Source: an uncultured Bacteroidales bacterium
Lineage (GTDB): Bacteria; Bacteroidota; Bacteroidia; Bacteroidales; UBA932
Assembly: GCA_949297365.1 (NCBI GenBank)
Contig: CASFSL010000040.1
Location: 1 to 64,000 of the forward strand
DNA length: 64,000 nucleotides
Direction: 5' to 3'
Positions within the stretch are counted from its first letter, which is position 1. Each line of letters begins with the position of its first letter. Under the pieces are notes generated by a model. The model saw only the letters and a program-made list of their open reading frames with translations, did no database searches and was not told the DNA's origin. Below are positions 16,925-23,440 of this stretch, in pieces. A program made the position numbers and the translations under genes.

Positions 16925-17959
16925 TCAGTATTTGAATTTCAATATAACGTCAGGACTTTGTTCGGGATTCACGCCATATATTGTCCGCGACTTTTCGTCT
17001 ACGGCAAAATATGCGACTGCTGTACTGAGTTTCAACAACTGCACCGGCTTCCCATCCCAGGAATACACTTCAATGACAGAAGAATGATTCTTTTCCGTAT
17101 CATCCAGCCTTGCCCCCGAATATAGAGCATAGATGCAGTGCTCTCCTGCATAAAGATTCTCATAGCGGACAATATTTCTGTCCACACTGAACTCCGTCTC
17201 TGTGTCATCTCCGTACAAATGAAACTTCGGTGCCCGTTTTGCGCCAAGAGCCGTTTCAATCTTTATTTTACCGTTCCTCACCTCCCCGATTTCAATTCTG
17301 TCTATGAAATTGTAGGCTATTGCAAAACGGTCTCCGTTTGCGGAAATCAGATAATCATCGAAGATAGTATAATAATTATCCCCGAGTTTATCCGGCAGTT
17401 TCTTAAAAGTGTTAGGTATGCAGTCCTTAAGCCCGCTTTTCAGACTCCACAGCTCTCTGTTTCCCCTCTTGTATCCCTGATGCTTTACAAGAAACAGCGA
17501 ATCATCTATCAGATTGATTTCCCAGAAGAATCTGTCGTAGTCCGGAGACTGGAATTTACTGTCACCCACAAGCACCGCCGCGGTATCGGAAAGTCCGTAG
17601 AAAGCTACTTTATCTGTTGCATGATCCTTGAATCCCAGAATATTGCCGGACGTATTCTTAATAACCGATGGCATCAGATATTCCTCAGGCCCGCGTCCAT
17701 GGTGGGCAAATGAATACAGAAACTCCAGTTCCGGACACGAATAGACATAATATACGTCAACAGCAGCGTCTACCGCATTCTGCAATACAATATAATCTTC
17801 CAGCTTGATTATATTGTTTGGATTCAGAATCTCTGATATGAAGACCTGTTCAGCCTTTATCTCCTTCACAACATCAAAGTGCTTTTCCATCTGTCCGCTG
17901 TTGGTGCAGGACACTGAAAGCAGCAGCACAGGCACTGCCAACGCAGAATACATCCTCAT
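16925..17959 (-). CDS. BF3164-like beta-propeller lipoprotein
   Basis: A 344-residue lipoprotein (signal peptide ending LSVSC, Cys18). The body resembles the TolB-like six-bladed propeller family called BF3164 in Bacteroides: strands such as YYVYSCPELEFLYSFAHHGRGPEE with the family's GRGPEE signature, DDYLISANGDRFAIAYNF and a C-terminal blade YSWDGKPVQLLKLS / YFAVDEKSRTIYGVN. It is exported and lipid-anchored; ligand unknown. The ATG overlaps the stop of the NVEALA-type gene (ATGA), so the two are translationally coupled. Family members usually sit beside NVEALA peptides, as here. Confidence 0.78.
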   Translation of the reverse strand: MRMYSALAVPVLLLSVSCTNSGQMEKHFDVVKEIKAEQVFISEILNPNNIIKLEDYIVLQNAVDAAVDVYYVYSCPELEFLYSFAHHGRGPEEYLMPSVIKNTSGNILGFKDHATDKVAFYGLSDTAAVLVGDSKFQSPDYDRFFWEINLIDDSLFLVKHQGYKRGNRELWSLKSGLKDCIPNTFKKLPDKLGDNYYTIFDDYLISANGDRFAIAYNFIDRIEIGEVRNGKIKIETALGAKRAPKFHLYGDDTETEFSVDRNIVRYENLYAGEHCIYALYSGARLDDTEKNHSSVIEVYSWDGKPVQLLKLSTAVAYFAVDEKSRTIYGVNPEQSPDVILKFKY

Positions 17960-18258
17960 GGTTTTTCAGGTTTTAAGTCTCCTTCCAAGCCACCCTGCTG
18001 ATGACCTGGATTATCGCTGGAATCATTACCGTCACACCAGGACTTACATCTACCCACATATCTATGGCACAAACAATCAATGCCACCGCCAGTTGAGCCT
18101 GTCCACGTAAGACATGCTCCGGGGCACGGGTAGCCGCTCTGGGTTGACAATAGATTGACATTCTCGGAAAATGCAGTAACACTGCCTGCATAGGCGACAG
18201 CAGAAATACCAATGACAGCAGCTGCAACAGCTACGATGATGACTGATCTCTTTTTCAT
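17956..18258 (-). CDS. NVEALA-like exported cysteine-rich peptide
   Basis: A 100-residue precursor. Residues 1-25 form a signal-like hydrophobic N-terminus (KKRSVIIVAVAAAVIGISAV), followed by SENVNLLS at about 31-38 in the position of the NVEALA motif. The mature part carries six cysteines (PCPGAC, DCLC, GRC, WC) and a hydrophilic Gly/Asp tail. In the NVEALA family the motif lies between the signal sequence and the Cys-rich segment and may be a processing site; this is not proven. The gene is first in the cassette, has its own textbook promoter and overlaps the propeller gene by 4 nt. The function is unknown. Confidence 0.75.
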   Translation of the reverse strand: MKKRSVIIVAVAAAVIGISAVAYAGSVTAFSENVNLLSTQSGYPCPGACLTWTGSTGGGIDCLCHRYVGRCKSWCDGNDSSDNPGHQQGGLEGDLKPEKP

Positions 18259-18283
18259 GATACTATAGTTTTATGGTTTGTGA

Positions 18284-18314
18284 CAAAATTAAAATTTAAA
18301 TTTAAAAACACAAA
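18284..18314 (-). promoter_or_regulatory. Promoter of the NVEALA cassette
   Basis: Minus-strand TTTG at 18314-18311, exactly 19 nt, then TAATTTTG at 18291-18284. The predicted leader to the ATG at 18258 is about 20 nt. The spacer is almost pure A/T. Confidence 0.8.
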
Positions 18315-19011
18315 CTTTTTCTCATACTTTCTTATCCCTCTAAACATAGAGACCTCCTTCAAACAGGCCGGTGCGGCAACAAAGGTATCACTTTACGAGT
18401 TTGTTTCGGTACATCCCAAAAGCCTGTCTTCTGCCACCTATATTCCTATCGCATATTTCAAGGCAATCAGATATTTGAAGCGATGTATGGATGGAATGCT
18501 GTTCCCTCCCCTCTCTATCTGTTTTGCCATAATTTATTTATTTTACTATAATTCAACAACTTATCACAAACACCCTATTACAGATTCTGGGGTAGAAACA
18601 GCCCATGACACCGAAGACCCCGCCTGTCTGTTTTATCCGTAATCACACAAATATTTATAGTTCAAGCATATAACAAAATATATAAATAACAGATTCCACA
18701 TTGCGATATATCAGGCCGGTCCTTTTGAGACACAAAACACCCGCCTAACACATAACAGATTTATTCTTCTAAACTTACCGACGTATACAATGGTTCTCCC
18801 GCAGCCACATATCCCAAGTCTCCATCATCAGTACGGATAGCAACAAACAGACTGTATTGCAATCAATTACGATAAACTCAAATGCTTTCGTATCCTCTTG
18901 ACACTACCTGTAACACCGAAAAATGACTTAGCCCGAATCCCGATAATAACGCAGCTGTCTGCAATTATGACACACCGGGCTTAGTCGGAAGTTTCGGCGG
19001 AAAGAGGGACA
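18315..19011. other. AT-rich gap with possible gene debris
   Basis: About 700 nt without a convincing intact gene. An open frame on the plus strand (18280-18642) has an unlikely composition and overlaps the cassette promoter, so I do not call it. Two short minus-strand readings look like remnants of proteins: 18438-18530 (possible XRE-type helix-turn-helix piece with KQIERGGNSIPS) and 18761-18894 (listed separately). Confidence 0.4.
18761..18894 (-). pseudogene. Possible frameshifted remnant of a protein gene
   Basis: Minus-strand reading gives DTKAFEFIVIDCNTV in one frame, then LFVAIRTDDGDLGYVAAG and a tail ending SLEE and a TAA stop in another, as if one frameshift separated them. Both parts have a protein-like composition, but I cannot name the family. 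No start codon or complete frame exists, so it would be debris in the AT-rich island. Confidence 0.3.
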
Positions 19012-19812
19012 CTACCAGGAGCCGCCGGCTCCACCGCCGCCGAAACTTCCACCTCCGAACCCACCTCCGAAACCACCGGAGAAGCCGCCGCCGGAAAAAC
19101 CGCCGCCGTGACTGCGGCCACCTCCGAGAATGGACGACCAGAAGATGGCATCGGCAACCGATGAGCCGCCGTGACCTATATTGGTCGGACCGTTACGGCG
19201 GGCAATCACAAACACTATGATGAACAATATGATAAATCCGAGCGCGACAAAACCTCCGCCTCCGTCACTGACAGACTCCTCGTACTCCTTATAGGATATC
19301 TCCCCGGCAGAGAGCCGCATCAGCACGTTCAGCGCAGCAGCTACACCTCCCGCATAGTCATTCTCCTTAAAACGGGGTATCATCTCGTTCTCGACGATAC
19401 GCTTGGCTATGGCATCAGGTATCGCTCCCTCAAGACCGTAACCGACCGCGATATACACCTGGCCGGAGGATGAGGCTGTCTTAGGCTTTACCAGCACCAC
19501 CACCCCATTGTCAAACTTCGACGAGCCCACACCCCACTGCTCACCTATCTCATAAGCGGCCATCGCAGGCTCCATGCCGCCCAAGTCATTGACCGTCACC
19601 ACCACTATGCGGTTGGAAGTGCTGTCGGCGAAAGACACCAGAACCCGGTTCATATACTCCGCATCCGAAGCGGAAAAGATGCCGGCAAAGTCATTGACTG
19701 CCCTGGGCACGGCAGGCTTTTCCGGGACCTGAGCCGCAGCCACGAAGGCAAAGACAGCAAGAGCCGCCAACAATACCGAAAGGTATCTAGTTATCGTTCT
19801 GATTGTCCTCAT
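19012..19812 (-). CDS. TPM-domain membrane protein with glycine-rich tail (YgcG family)
   Basis: About 266 residues. A signal peptide (ending AFVAAAQ) is followed by a TPM domain (VNDFAGIFSASDAEYMNRVL; SNRIVVVTVNDLGG; GVVVLVKPKTA; VGYGLEGAIPDAIAKRIVE), one C-terminal transmembrane helix (FVALGFIILFIIVFVIARR) and a tail of repeated Gly-Gly-Gly-Phe/Ser units. The TPM domain thus lies on the periplasmic side. I prefer the ATG at 19812 (MRTIRTITRY); an ATG at 19836 is also in frame. It overlaps the upstream TPM gene and belongs to the LemA/TPM operon. The family is linked to envelope stress or photosystem repair elsewhere; the role here is unknown. Confidence 0.82.
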   Translation of the reverse strand: MRTIRTITRYLSVLLAALAVFAFVAAAQVPEKPAVPRAVNDFAGIFSASDAEYMNRVLVSFADSTSNRIVVVTVNDLGGMEPAMAAYEIGEQWGVGSSKFDNGVVVLVKPKTASSSGQVYIAVGYGLEGAIPDAIAKRIVENEMIPRFKENDYAGGVAAALNVLMRLSAGEISYKEYEESVSDGGGGFVALGFIILFIIVFVIARRNGPTNIGHGGSSVADAIFWSSILGGGRSHGGGFSGGGFSGGFGGGFGGGSFGGGGAGGSW

Positions 19813-20242
19813 ATGATATCTCGTCTGAGAGTTCATTCACATCATCTTTCTGATAGGGGAAGAAGGTCTTCAGCTTCTCACCCACGGAGACTATGGCTCT
19901 CTCCATGCCGCCGGTAAAGTCTCCGGCACGGAAATCAGACGCCATTGCATCCTTGACATCATTCCAGAAACCGGCTCCTACCCTGGCGTTAATGCCCGAG
20001 TCCCCCACAATGGCAAACTTGCGGGACTTGACAGCCAGATAGATCAGTACTCCGTTACGGTCCTTTGTATCAAACATTCCGAGCCTGGAGAACACATAGG
20101 CCGCACGCAGATACGGGTCTCCCTTGCAGACCTGCTCCAGATGTACCCGTATCTCCCCGGATGTGTTCTTCTCAGCCGTACCGATGGCCCGGACCAGCCT
20201 GGCCTTGTTCTCTTTCCTGAGCAGATCAGCCGCCGTCATCAC
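19787..20242 (-). CDS. Small TPM-domain protein
   Basis: A 151-residue TPM-domain protein without a signal peptide or membrane helix: AIGTAEKNTSGEIRVHLEQVC, a GVLIYLAVKSRKFAIVGDSGIN strand region and a WNDVKDAMASDFRAGDF helix, all typical of the domain, then an acidic tail. It starts on the base after the LemA stop codon and overlaps the next TPM gene by about 26 nt. The LemA, soluble TPM, membrane TPM order is a recurring arrangement in Bacteroidota. Confidence 0.83.
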   Translation of the reverse strand: MMTAADLLRKENKARLVRAIGTAEKNTSGEIRVHLEQVCKGDPYLRAAYVFSRLGMFDTKDRNGVLIYLAVKSRKFAIVGDSGINARVGAGFWNDVKDAMASDFRAGDFTGGMERAIVSVGEKLKTFFPYQKDDVNELSDEISYEDNQNDN

Positions 20243-20839
20243 TTAAAAACTTACGACCGGTGCCTGCTCCGCTCCCTCAGAAGCCTCAAAATAGCCCTTC
20301 TTCTCAAAGCCGAACATACCCGCGAAGATATTGTTGGGGAACCTGCGAATAGTCACATTGTAACTTCTGGCAGCCTCGTTGAACTTCTGCCTCTCCACCG
20401 TAATCCGGTTTTCCGTACCTTCCAACTGGGCCTGAAGCTCCAGGAAGTTCTGGTTGGCCTTAAGGTCGGGATAACGCTCCACAGACACAAGCAGACGTCC
20501 GATGGCCGCTCCCAACTCATCCTGAGCCGCCGTGAACTGCGCAATCTCAGCCTCCGAGAGACTGGACGGATCCACTGTCATCTGCGTGGCCTTGGCCCTT
20601 GCGTTGACCACAGCCTCCAGTGTGGAAGACTCGTGCTCAGCATACCCCTTGACCGTTGCCACAAGATTGGGTACCAGATCGGCCCTCCTCTGATACACAT
20701 TCTCCACTTGAGCCCATGCACTCGACACCCCCTCGTCCATTCTCACCATAGAGTTGTACATGCCCTTGATCCAGAAAAACAACACCAGCACTACCGCCAC
20801 TATGACGATAAGCACTACATAACCGCGTTTCATATTCAT
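20243..20839 (-). CDS. lemA: LemA family protein
   Basis: A 198-residue protein with one N-terminal transmembrane helix (YVVLIVIVAVVLVLFFW) and a long helical domain bearing the LemA hallmarks: YNSMVRMDEGVSSAWAQVEN, YQRRADLVPNLVATVKGYA, ERYPDLKANQNFLELQAQLE and EARNYN-type AARSYNVTIRRFPNN. LemA proteins are membrane anchored with most of the chain outside the cytosol; the molecular role is not settled. It leads an operon with two TPM genes. ATG at 20839 or 20833 (MKRGY) are both possible. Confidence 0.92.
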   Translation of the reverse strand: MNMKRGYVVLIVIVAVVLVLFFWIKGMYNSMVRMDEGVSSAWAQVENVYQRRADLVPNLVATVKGYAEHESSTLEAVVNARAKATQMTVDPSSLSEAEIAQFTAAQDELGAAIGRLLVSVERYPDLKANQNFLELQAQLEGTENRITVERQKFNEAARSYNVTIRRFPNNIFAGMFGFEKKGYFEASEGAEQAPVVSF

Positions 20840-20852
20840 CTATTTTTAATTG

Positions 20853-21884
20853 TTATTCTATTACCTGTACACATCTTACAGACACTCCGTAAGTATTCTT
20901 GTCCGTGTAATACACGTCAAAGGTATCCGAATCGTAGTAAATATAACGGTAGGGAGCCGTCTCATCATCAATTTCGGACGATGACCACCACATACCGTAA
21001 GTGGAGATATTCTCGAAATCCCCGTAACTGTCTCGGGAATTGCCGGAGGGGAAACCGTTCCACCTCGATGTATTCGTATGGCTGTTATCCGGAGAATAGG
21101 GCCACATCTGCAGACCCGCAAGAGTAATCGCAGAGGACATTACCACACCAAGACCGGACCATTTGTCCATAAATTCATACTCCTGTCCTCCAACTGCCGC
21201 GGCCAGATCCTCCCAGTCCTCGTTTGTCGGAACAGACCAACCTTCCGGACAGGCGCCCTGAGGTCCGCCGCCGAGACCGCTGCCGGAGACTCCACCCGTC
21301 GCGTCGTTCCATGAGTACAGCCTACCGAACACCATGTCTATCCCCTCCGAATTCTCATAAAGACAGCCAAGTGTATCCGACTGAGTACCGGCATACCGCA
21401 GATTCTGAGTGAACCACTTGAGACTTCCGTATGACCGGACGTAATAGCTTTCTCCGTCTCTCTGGTCCACAAATTCCTCCTCACCGGGATACATGCCGCC
21501 GACATCATTTATATCCGAGGAGATGACCACCACCATCGCACTTTTGGTCAGCGAATAGTAATCAGGATGCATCGCGAACACCGTCATGGTATACTCACCC
21601 GGCTCATCCGGGAGGTAAAACGCTATGGAACGGCTCCTTACCGTGTCTGTTTCGCTGATATTCAAGTCATGTGAGACCCACACGTATTCGGGATCCGCCG
21701 GTGTCGTGACTCCTGACGCATAGGACTCCACATACTGACCGGCCACAGCATAGGCCGGAAAATCAAAATTGACAGAGCCCGACATGGACTCCCTCGTATC
21801 ATCATCATCCTTCTTGCAGGAGACCAGCATAAGTACGGAAAGCAGTACGGTCCACAGTACCGTCTTAAAACAATTACTGTTCAT
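20853..21884 (-). CDS. FISUMP-domain lipoprotein
   Basis: A 343-residue lipoprotein (lipobox VLMLVSC, Cys23). An N-terminal Ig-like or PKD-like part (residues 40-120, with SGSVNFDFPAYAVAGQYVES and VWVSHDLNISETDT) precedes the FISUMP paralogous domain of Fibrobacter and Bacteroidota proteins: WFTQNLRYAG, GRLYSWNDATGG, CPEGWSVPTNEDWEDLAAAV, WWSSSEIDDETAPYRYIYYD and a C-terminal VRCVQ. It is likely surface exposed; function unknown. It ends 13 nt before lemA and may be co-transcribed with it. Confidence 0.82.
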   Translation of the reverse strand: MNSNCFKTVLWTVLLSVLMLVSCKKDDDDTRESMSGSVNFDFPAYAVAGQYVESYASGVTTPADPEYVWVSHDLNISETDTVRSRSIAFYLPDEPGEYTMTVFAMHPDYYSLTKSAMVVVISSDINDVGGMYPGEEEFVDQRDGESYYVRSYGSLKWFTQNLRYAGTQSDTLGCLYENSEGIDMVFGRLYSWNDATGGVSGSGLGGGPQGACPEGWSVPTNEDWEDLAAAVGGQEYEFMDKWSGLGVVMSSAITLAGLQMWPYSPDNSHTNTSRWNGFPSGNSRDSYGDFENISTYGMWWSSSEIDDETAPYRYIYYDSDTFDVYYTDKNTYGVSVRCVQVIE

Positions 21885-21906
21885 TTCAATATTTTACTTG
21901 GCAGTA

Positions 21907-21939
21907 CAAAGATGCATTAAATTTTCTTAGTTTTGCAAA
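21907..21939 (-). promoter_or_regulatory. Possible promoter of the FISUMP gene
   Basis: Minus-strand TTTG at 21939-21936, a 21-nt spacer and CATCTTTG at 21914-21907, one mismatch from TAnnTTTG. It overlaps the divergent apbE -7 element. Confidence 0.4.
21928..21935 (+). promoter_or_regulatory. -7 element TAGTTTTG of apbE
   Basis: Plus-strand match to TAnnTTTG, 34 nt before the apbE ATG. No -33 TTTG is seen. Confidence 0.45.
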
Positions 21940-21969
21940 CAATAATAATTTTACTAAAATCATGCCATC

Positions 21970-22992
21970 ATGCGAAACATCCCGTTCATCCTTATCTTCA
22001 CAGCAGCTGCCAGTTTAATATTCTCATGCTCAACGCGCAACGAATACAGAAGAATAGAAGGCTACGCCCAGGGAGGCACATTCCATGTGATATACTCAGC
22101 ACCCGAAGGACAGCCGGCGCCGGCGGATGAAGACAGTATCATCACCCTGGTAAGCAGGCGGCTGCAGGATATCGACTTCTCCATATCCGGCTACAACCGC
22201 GGCTCGCTTCTGTCCAGATGGAACCGCGGCGAGGACTGTGTCCCCGACAGGTACTTCCTGGAACTGTATGAGATGTCCCGCAGGCTGTGGGAGGAGACAG
22301 ACGGACTCTTCGACGTGTCCGGAGGGCCGCTGTTTGACTTCTGGGGATTCGGATTCAAGTCAGTGGGCACTATGGACAGCATACGGAATGATGCACGCAC
22401 AGCACGCATAGTTGACTCGCTCAAAACCTTCGTCGGCATGGACCTCGTCAGTCTGGAAAACGGCAGGCTGGTCAAGAAAGACCCAAGGGTGCAGCTCAAT
22501 TTCAACGCCATCGCACAGGGCTATACCTGCGACATAGTGGCAGACCTGATGGACAGTCTGGGAGTTCGGAACTATCTGGTTGAAGTGGGCATGGAGATAG
22601 TCTGCAAGGGAGTAAATGCTTCAGGGAAAGAATGGAGCATCGGCATCGACGCCCCGGTGGACGGCTCCCAGGTGGCAGGTGAGAATATCCAGAAAGTCGT
22701 CTATCTGAGCGACTGCGGCATCACCACTTCCGGCAACTACCGCAAGTTCTATATCATTGACGGGAAGAAATTCGCCCACTCCATCAACCCTGTCACCGGA
22801 TATCCGGTACAGCATGATCTGCTCAGCGCTACTGTCATCTGCAACGACTCAGTCCGTGGCGGAGCTCTGTCGGACGCCTATGCGACATACTGCATGGTGG
22901 CCGGTAAGGGAAAAGCTGCTGAGCTAATAGCATCACGTCAGGACTTGCGCGGCTACCTGATCTGCGACGGCGAAGTCATCGACCTGCTGTAG
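21970..22992 (+). CDS. apbE: FAD:protein FMN transferase lipoprotein
   Basis: Attaches FMN covalently to threonine residues of target proteins such as Rnf/Nqr subunits, outside the cytoplasmic membrane. The 340-residue protein has a lipobox (LIFSC, Cys17), a GGTFHVIYSA strand, GLFDVSGGPLFDFWGFG, LNFNAIAQGYTCDIVADLM and the metal/FAD site GITTSGNYRKFY...AHSINPVTGYPV, ending with SDAYATYCMVAG. All key blocks of the family are present. No Rnf or Nqr genes are in the window. The tRNA-linked repeats begin at its stop codon. Confidence 0.95.
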   Translation: MRNIPFILIFTAAASLIFSCSTRNEYRRIEGYAQGGTFHVIYSAPEGQPAPADEDSIITLVSRRLQDIDFSISGYNRGSLLSRWNRGEDCVPDRYFLELYEMSRRLWEETDGLFDVSGGPLFDFWGFGFKSVGTMDSIRNDARTARIVDSLKTFVGMDLVSLENGRLVKKDPRVQLNFNAIAQGYTCDIVADLMDSLGVRNYLVEVGMEIVCKGVNASGKEWSIGIDAPVDGSQVAGENIQKVVYLSDCGITTSGNYRKFYIIDGKKFAHSINPVTGYPVQHDLLSATVICNDSVRGGALSDAYATYCMVAGKGKAAELIASRQDLRGYLICDGEVIDLL

Positions 22993-23026
22993 CGGAGCGT
23001 CACCTCTTCCACGACAAAAGGGCACC
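22992..23026. repeat. 35-bp direct repeat, copy 1
   Basis: Begins GCGGAGCGTCACCTCTTCC and is identical over 35 bp to 23108-23142. The inner part resembles the 3' end of the adjacent tRNA-Pro(CGG) and its downstream bases. The stretch between the copies (23027-23107) holds GGAGAGGGTCTGGGAGAGGG, itself an internal repeat. Confidence 0.8.
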
Positions 23027-23107
23027 CGAAGATGCCACCTTGGACCGGCAAGGAGCGGAGCGACAGAGCCCTTTCCTTTGGAGAGGGTCTGGGAGAGGGT
23101 CCTGAAA

Positions 23108-23142
23108 GCGGAGCGTCACCTCTTCCACGACAAAAGGGCACC
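23108..23142. repeat. 35-bp direct repeat, copy 2
   Basis: Exact second copy of 22992-23026. This copy also forms the outer arm of the inverted repeat with the tRNA-Pro 3' end. Confidence 0.8.
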
Positions 23143-23173
23143 GATTGGTACCCTTTTGTCGGGAAGAGGTGAC
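23115..23173 (-). repeat. Imperfect inverted repeat including the tRNA-Pro(CGG) 3' end; probable terminator
   Basis: Arms 23147-23173 and 23115-23142 are reverse complements apart from one inserted base and one substitution, with loop GATT. The inner part GACAAAAGGG/CCCTTTTGTC lies directly downstream of the tRNA on the minus strand and could end transcription. The outer part covers the tRNA acceptor and T arm, so the arm looks like a duplicated, inverted tRNA fragment. Confidence 0.65.
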
Positions 23174-23232
23174 TCGAACACCCGACCTCTGCGTCCCGAA
23201 CGCAGCGCGCTAGCCAACTGCGCCACTTCCCG
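23159..23232 (-). tRNA. tRNA-Pro, anticodon CGG
   Basis: A 74-nt cloverleaf: acceptor CGGGAAG/CTTCCCG with the C1-G72 pair typical of bacterial tRNA-Pro, D arm GCGC/GCGC, anticodon stem CTGCG/CGCAG with loop TTCGGGA (anticodon CGG, reads CCG), T arm GGGTG/CACCT with TTCGAGT. Discriminator A, no encoded CCA. It is nearly identical in the D arm to the neighbouring tRNA-Pro, so they are probably tandem duplicates. Confidence 0.95.
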
Positions 23233-23251
23233 AAAGCAATTATGTATCTCA

Positions 23252-23280
23252 CAAAAAGAGGTCTCCGGTTTCGGGAGACC
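23252..23280 (-). terminator. Intrinsic terminator after tRNA-Pro(AGG)
   Basis: GGTCTCC / GGAGACC stem at 23260-23280 with an 7-nt loop; on the minus strand it is followed by CTCTTTTTG. It lies between the two tRNA genes. Confidence 0.7.
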
Positions 23281-23287
23281 CCTTTCG

Positions 23288-23361
23288 TCGGGATGAGACG
23301 ACTCGAACGTCCGACCCCCACGTCCCTAACGTGGTGCGCTAACCAACTGCGCCACATCCCG
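23288..23361 (-). tRNA. tRNA-Pro, anticodon AGG (unusual)
   Basis: A 74-nt cloverleaf: acceptor CGGGATG/CATCCCG, D arm GCGC/GCGC, anticodon stem CCACG/CGTGG with loop TTAGGGA, T arm GGACG/CGTCT. The anticodon bases 34-36 read AGG (codons CCT, and CCC if A34 becomes inosine). All stems pair and a perfect promoter lies upstream, so it is not obviously a pseudogene. A34 is rare in bacterial tRNAs other than tRNA-Arg(ACG); most bacteria use GGG here. Discriminator A, no encoded CCA. Confidence 0.9.
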
Positions 23362-23371
23362 AATCGGACCG

Positions 23372-23401
23372 CAAAGATAGCAATATTTTCGTATCACCAA
23401 A
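23372..23401 (-). promoter_or_regulatory. Promoter of the tRNA-Pro genes
   Basis: Minus-strand TTTG at 23401-23398, an 18-nt spacer and TATCTTTG at 23379-23372, about 7 nt before the predicted transcription start and 11 nt before the mature tRNA. Confidence 0.75.
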
Positions 23402-23440
23402 TTTTTTAACAAAAAAATATTGTTCTTTACGGCTGAAATG

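Noticed and set aside
18280..18642. A 120-codon plus-strand open frame in the AT-rich gap
   Set aside because: It overlaps the NVEALA cassette promoter, has no recognisable domain, and its composition is that of translated intergenic DNA.
22992..23142. Two 35-bp repeats as a possible CRISPR remnant
   Set aside because: There are only two copies, 116 bp apart, matching a neighbouring tRNA end, with no cas gene.
22953..23357. A 134-codon minus-strand open frame across both tRNA genes
   Set aside because: It is the translation of the two tRNA-Pro genes and the repeats; the repeated peptide pattern comes from the tRNA sequences.
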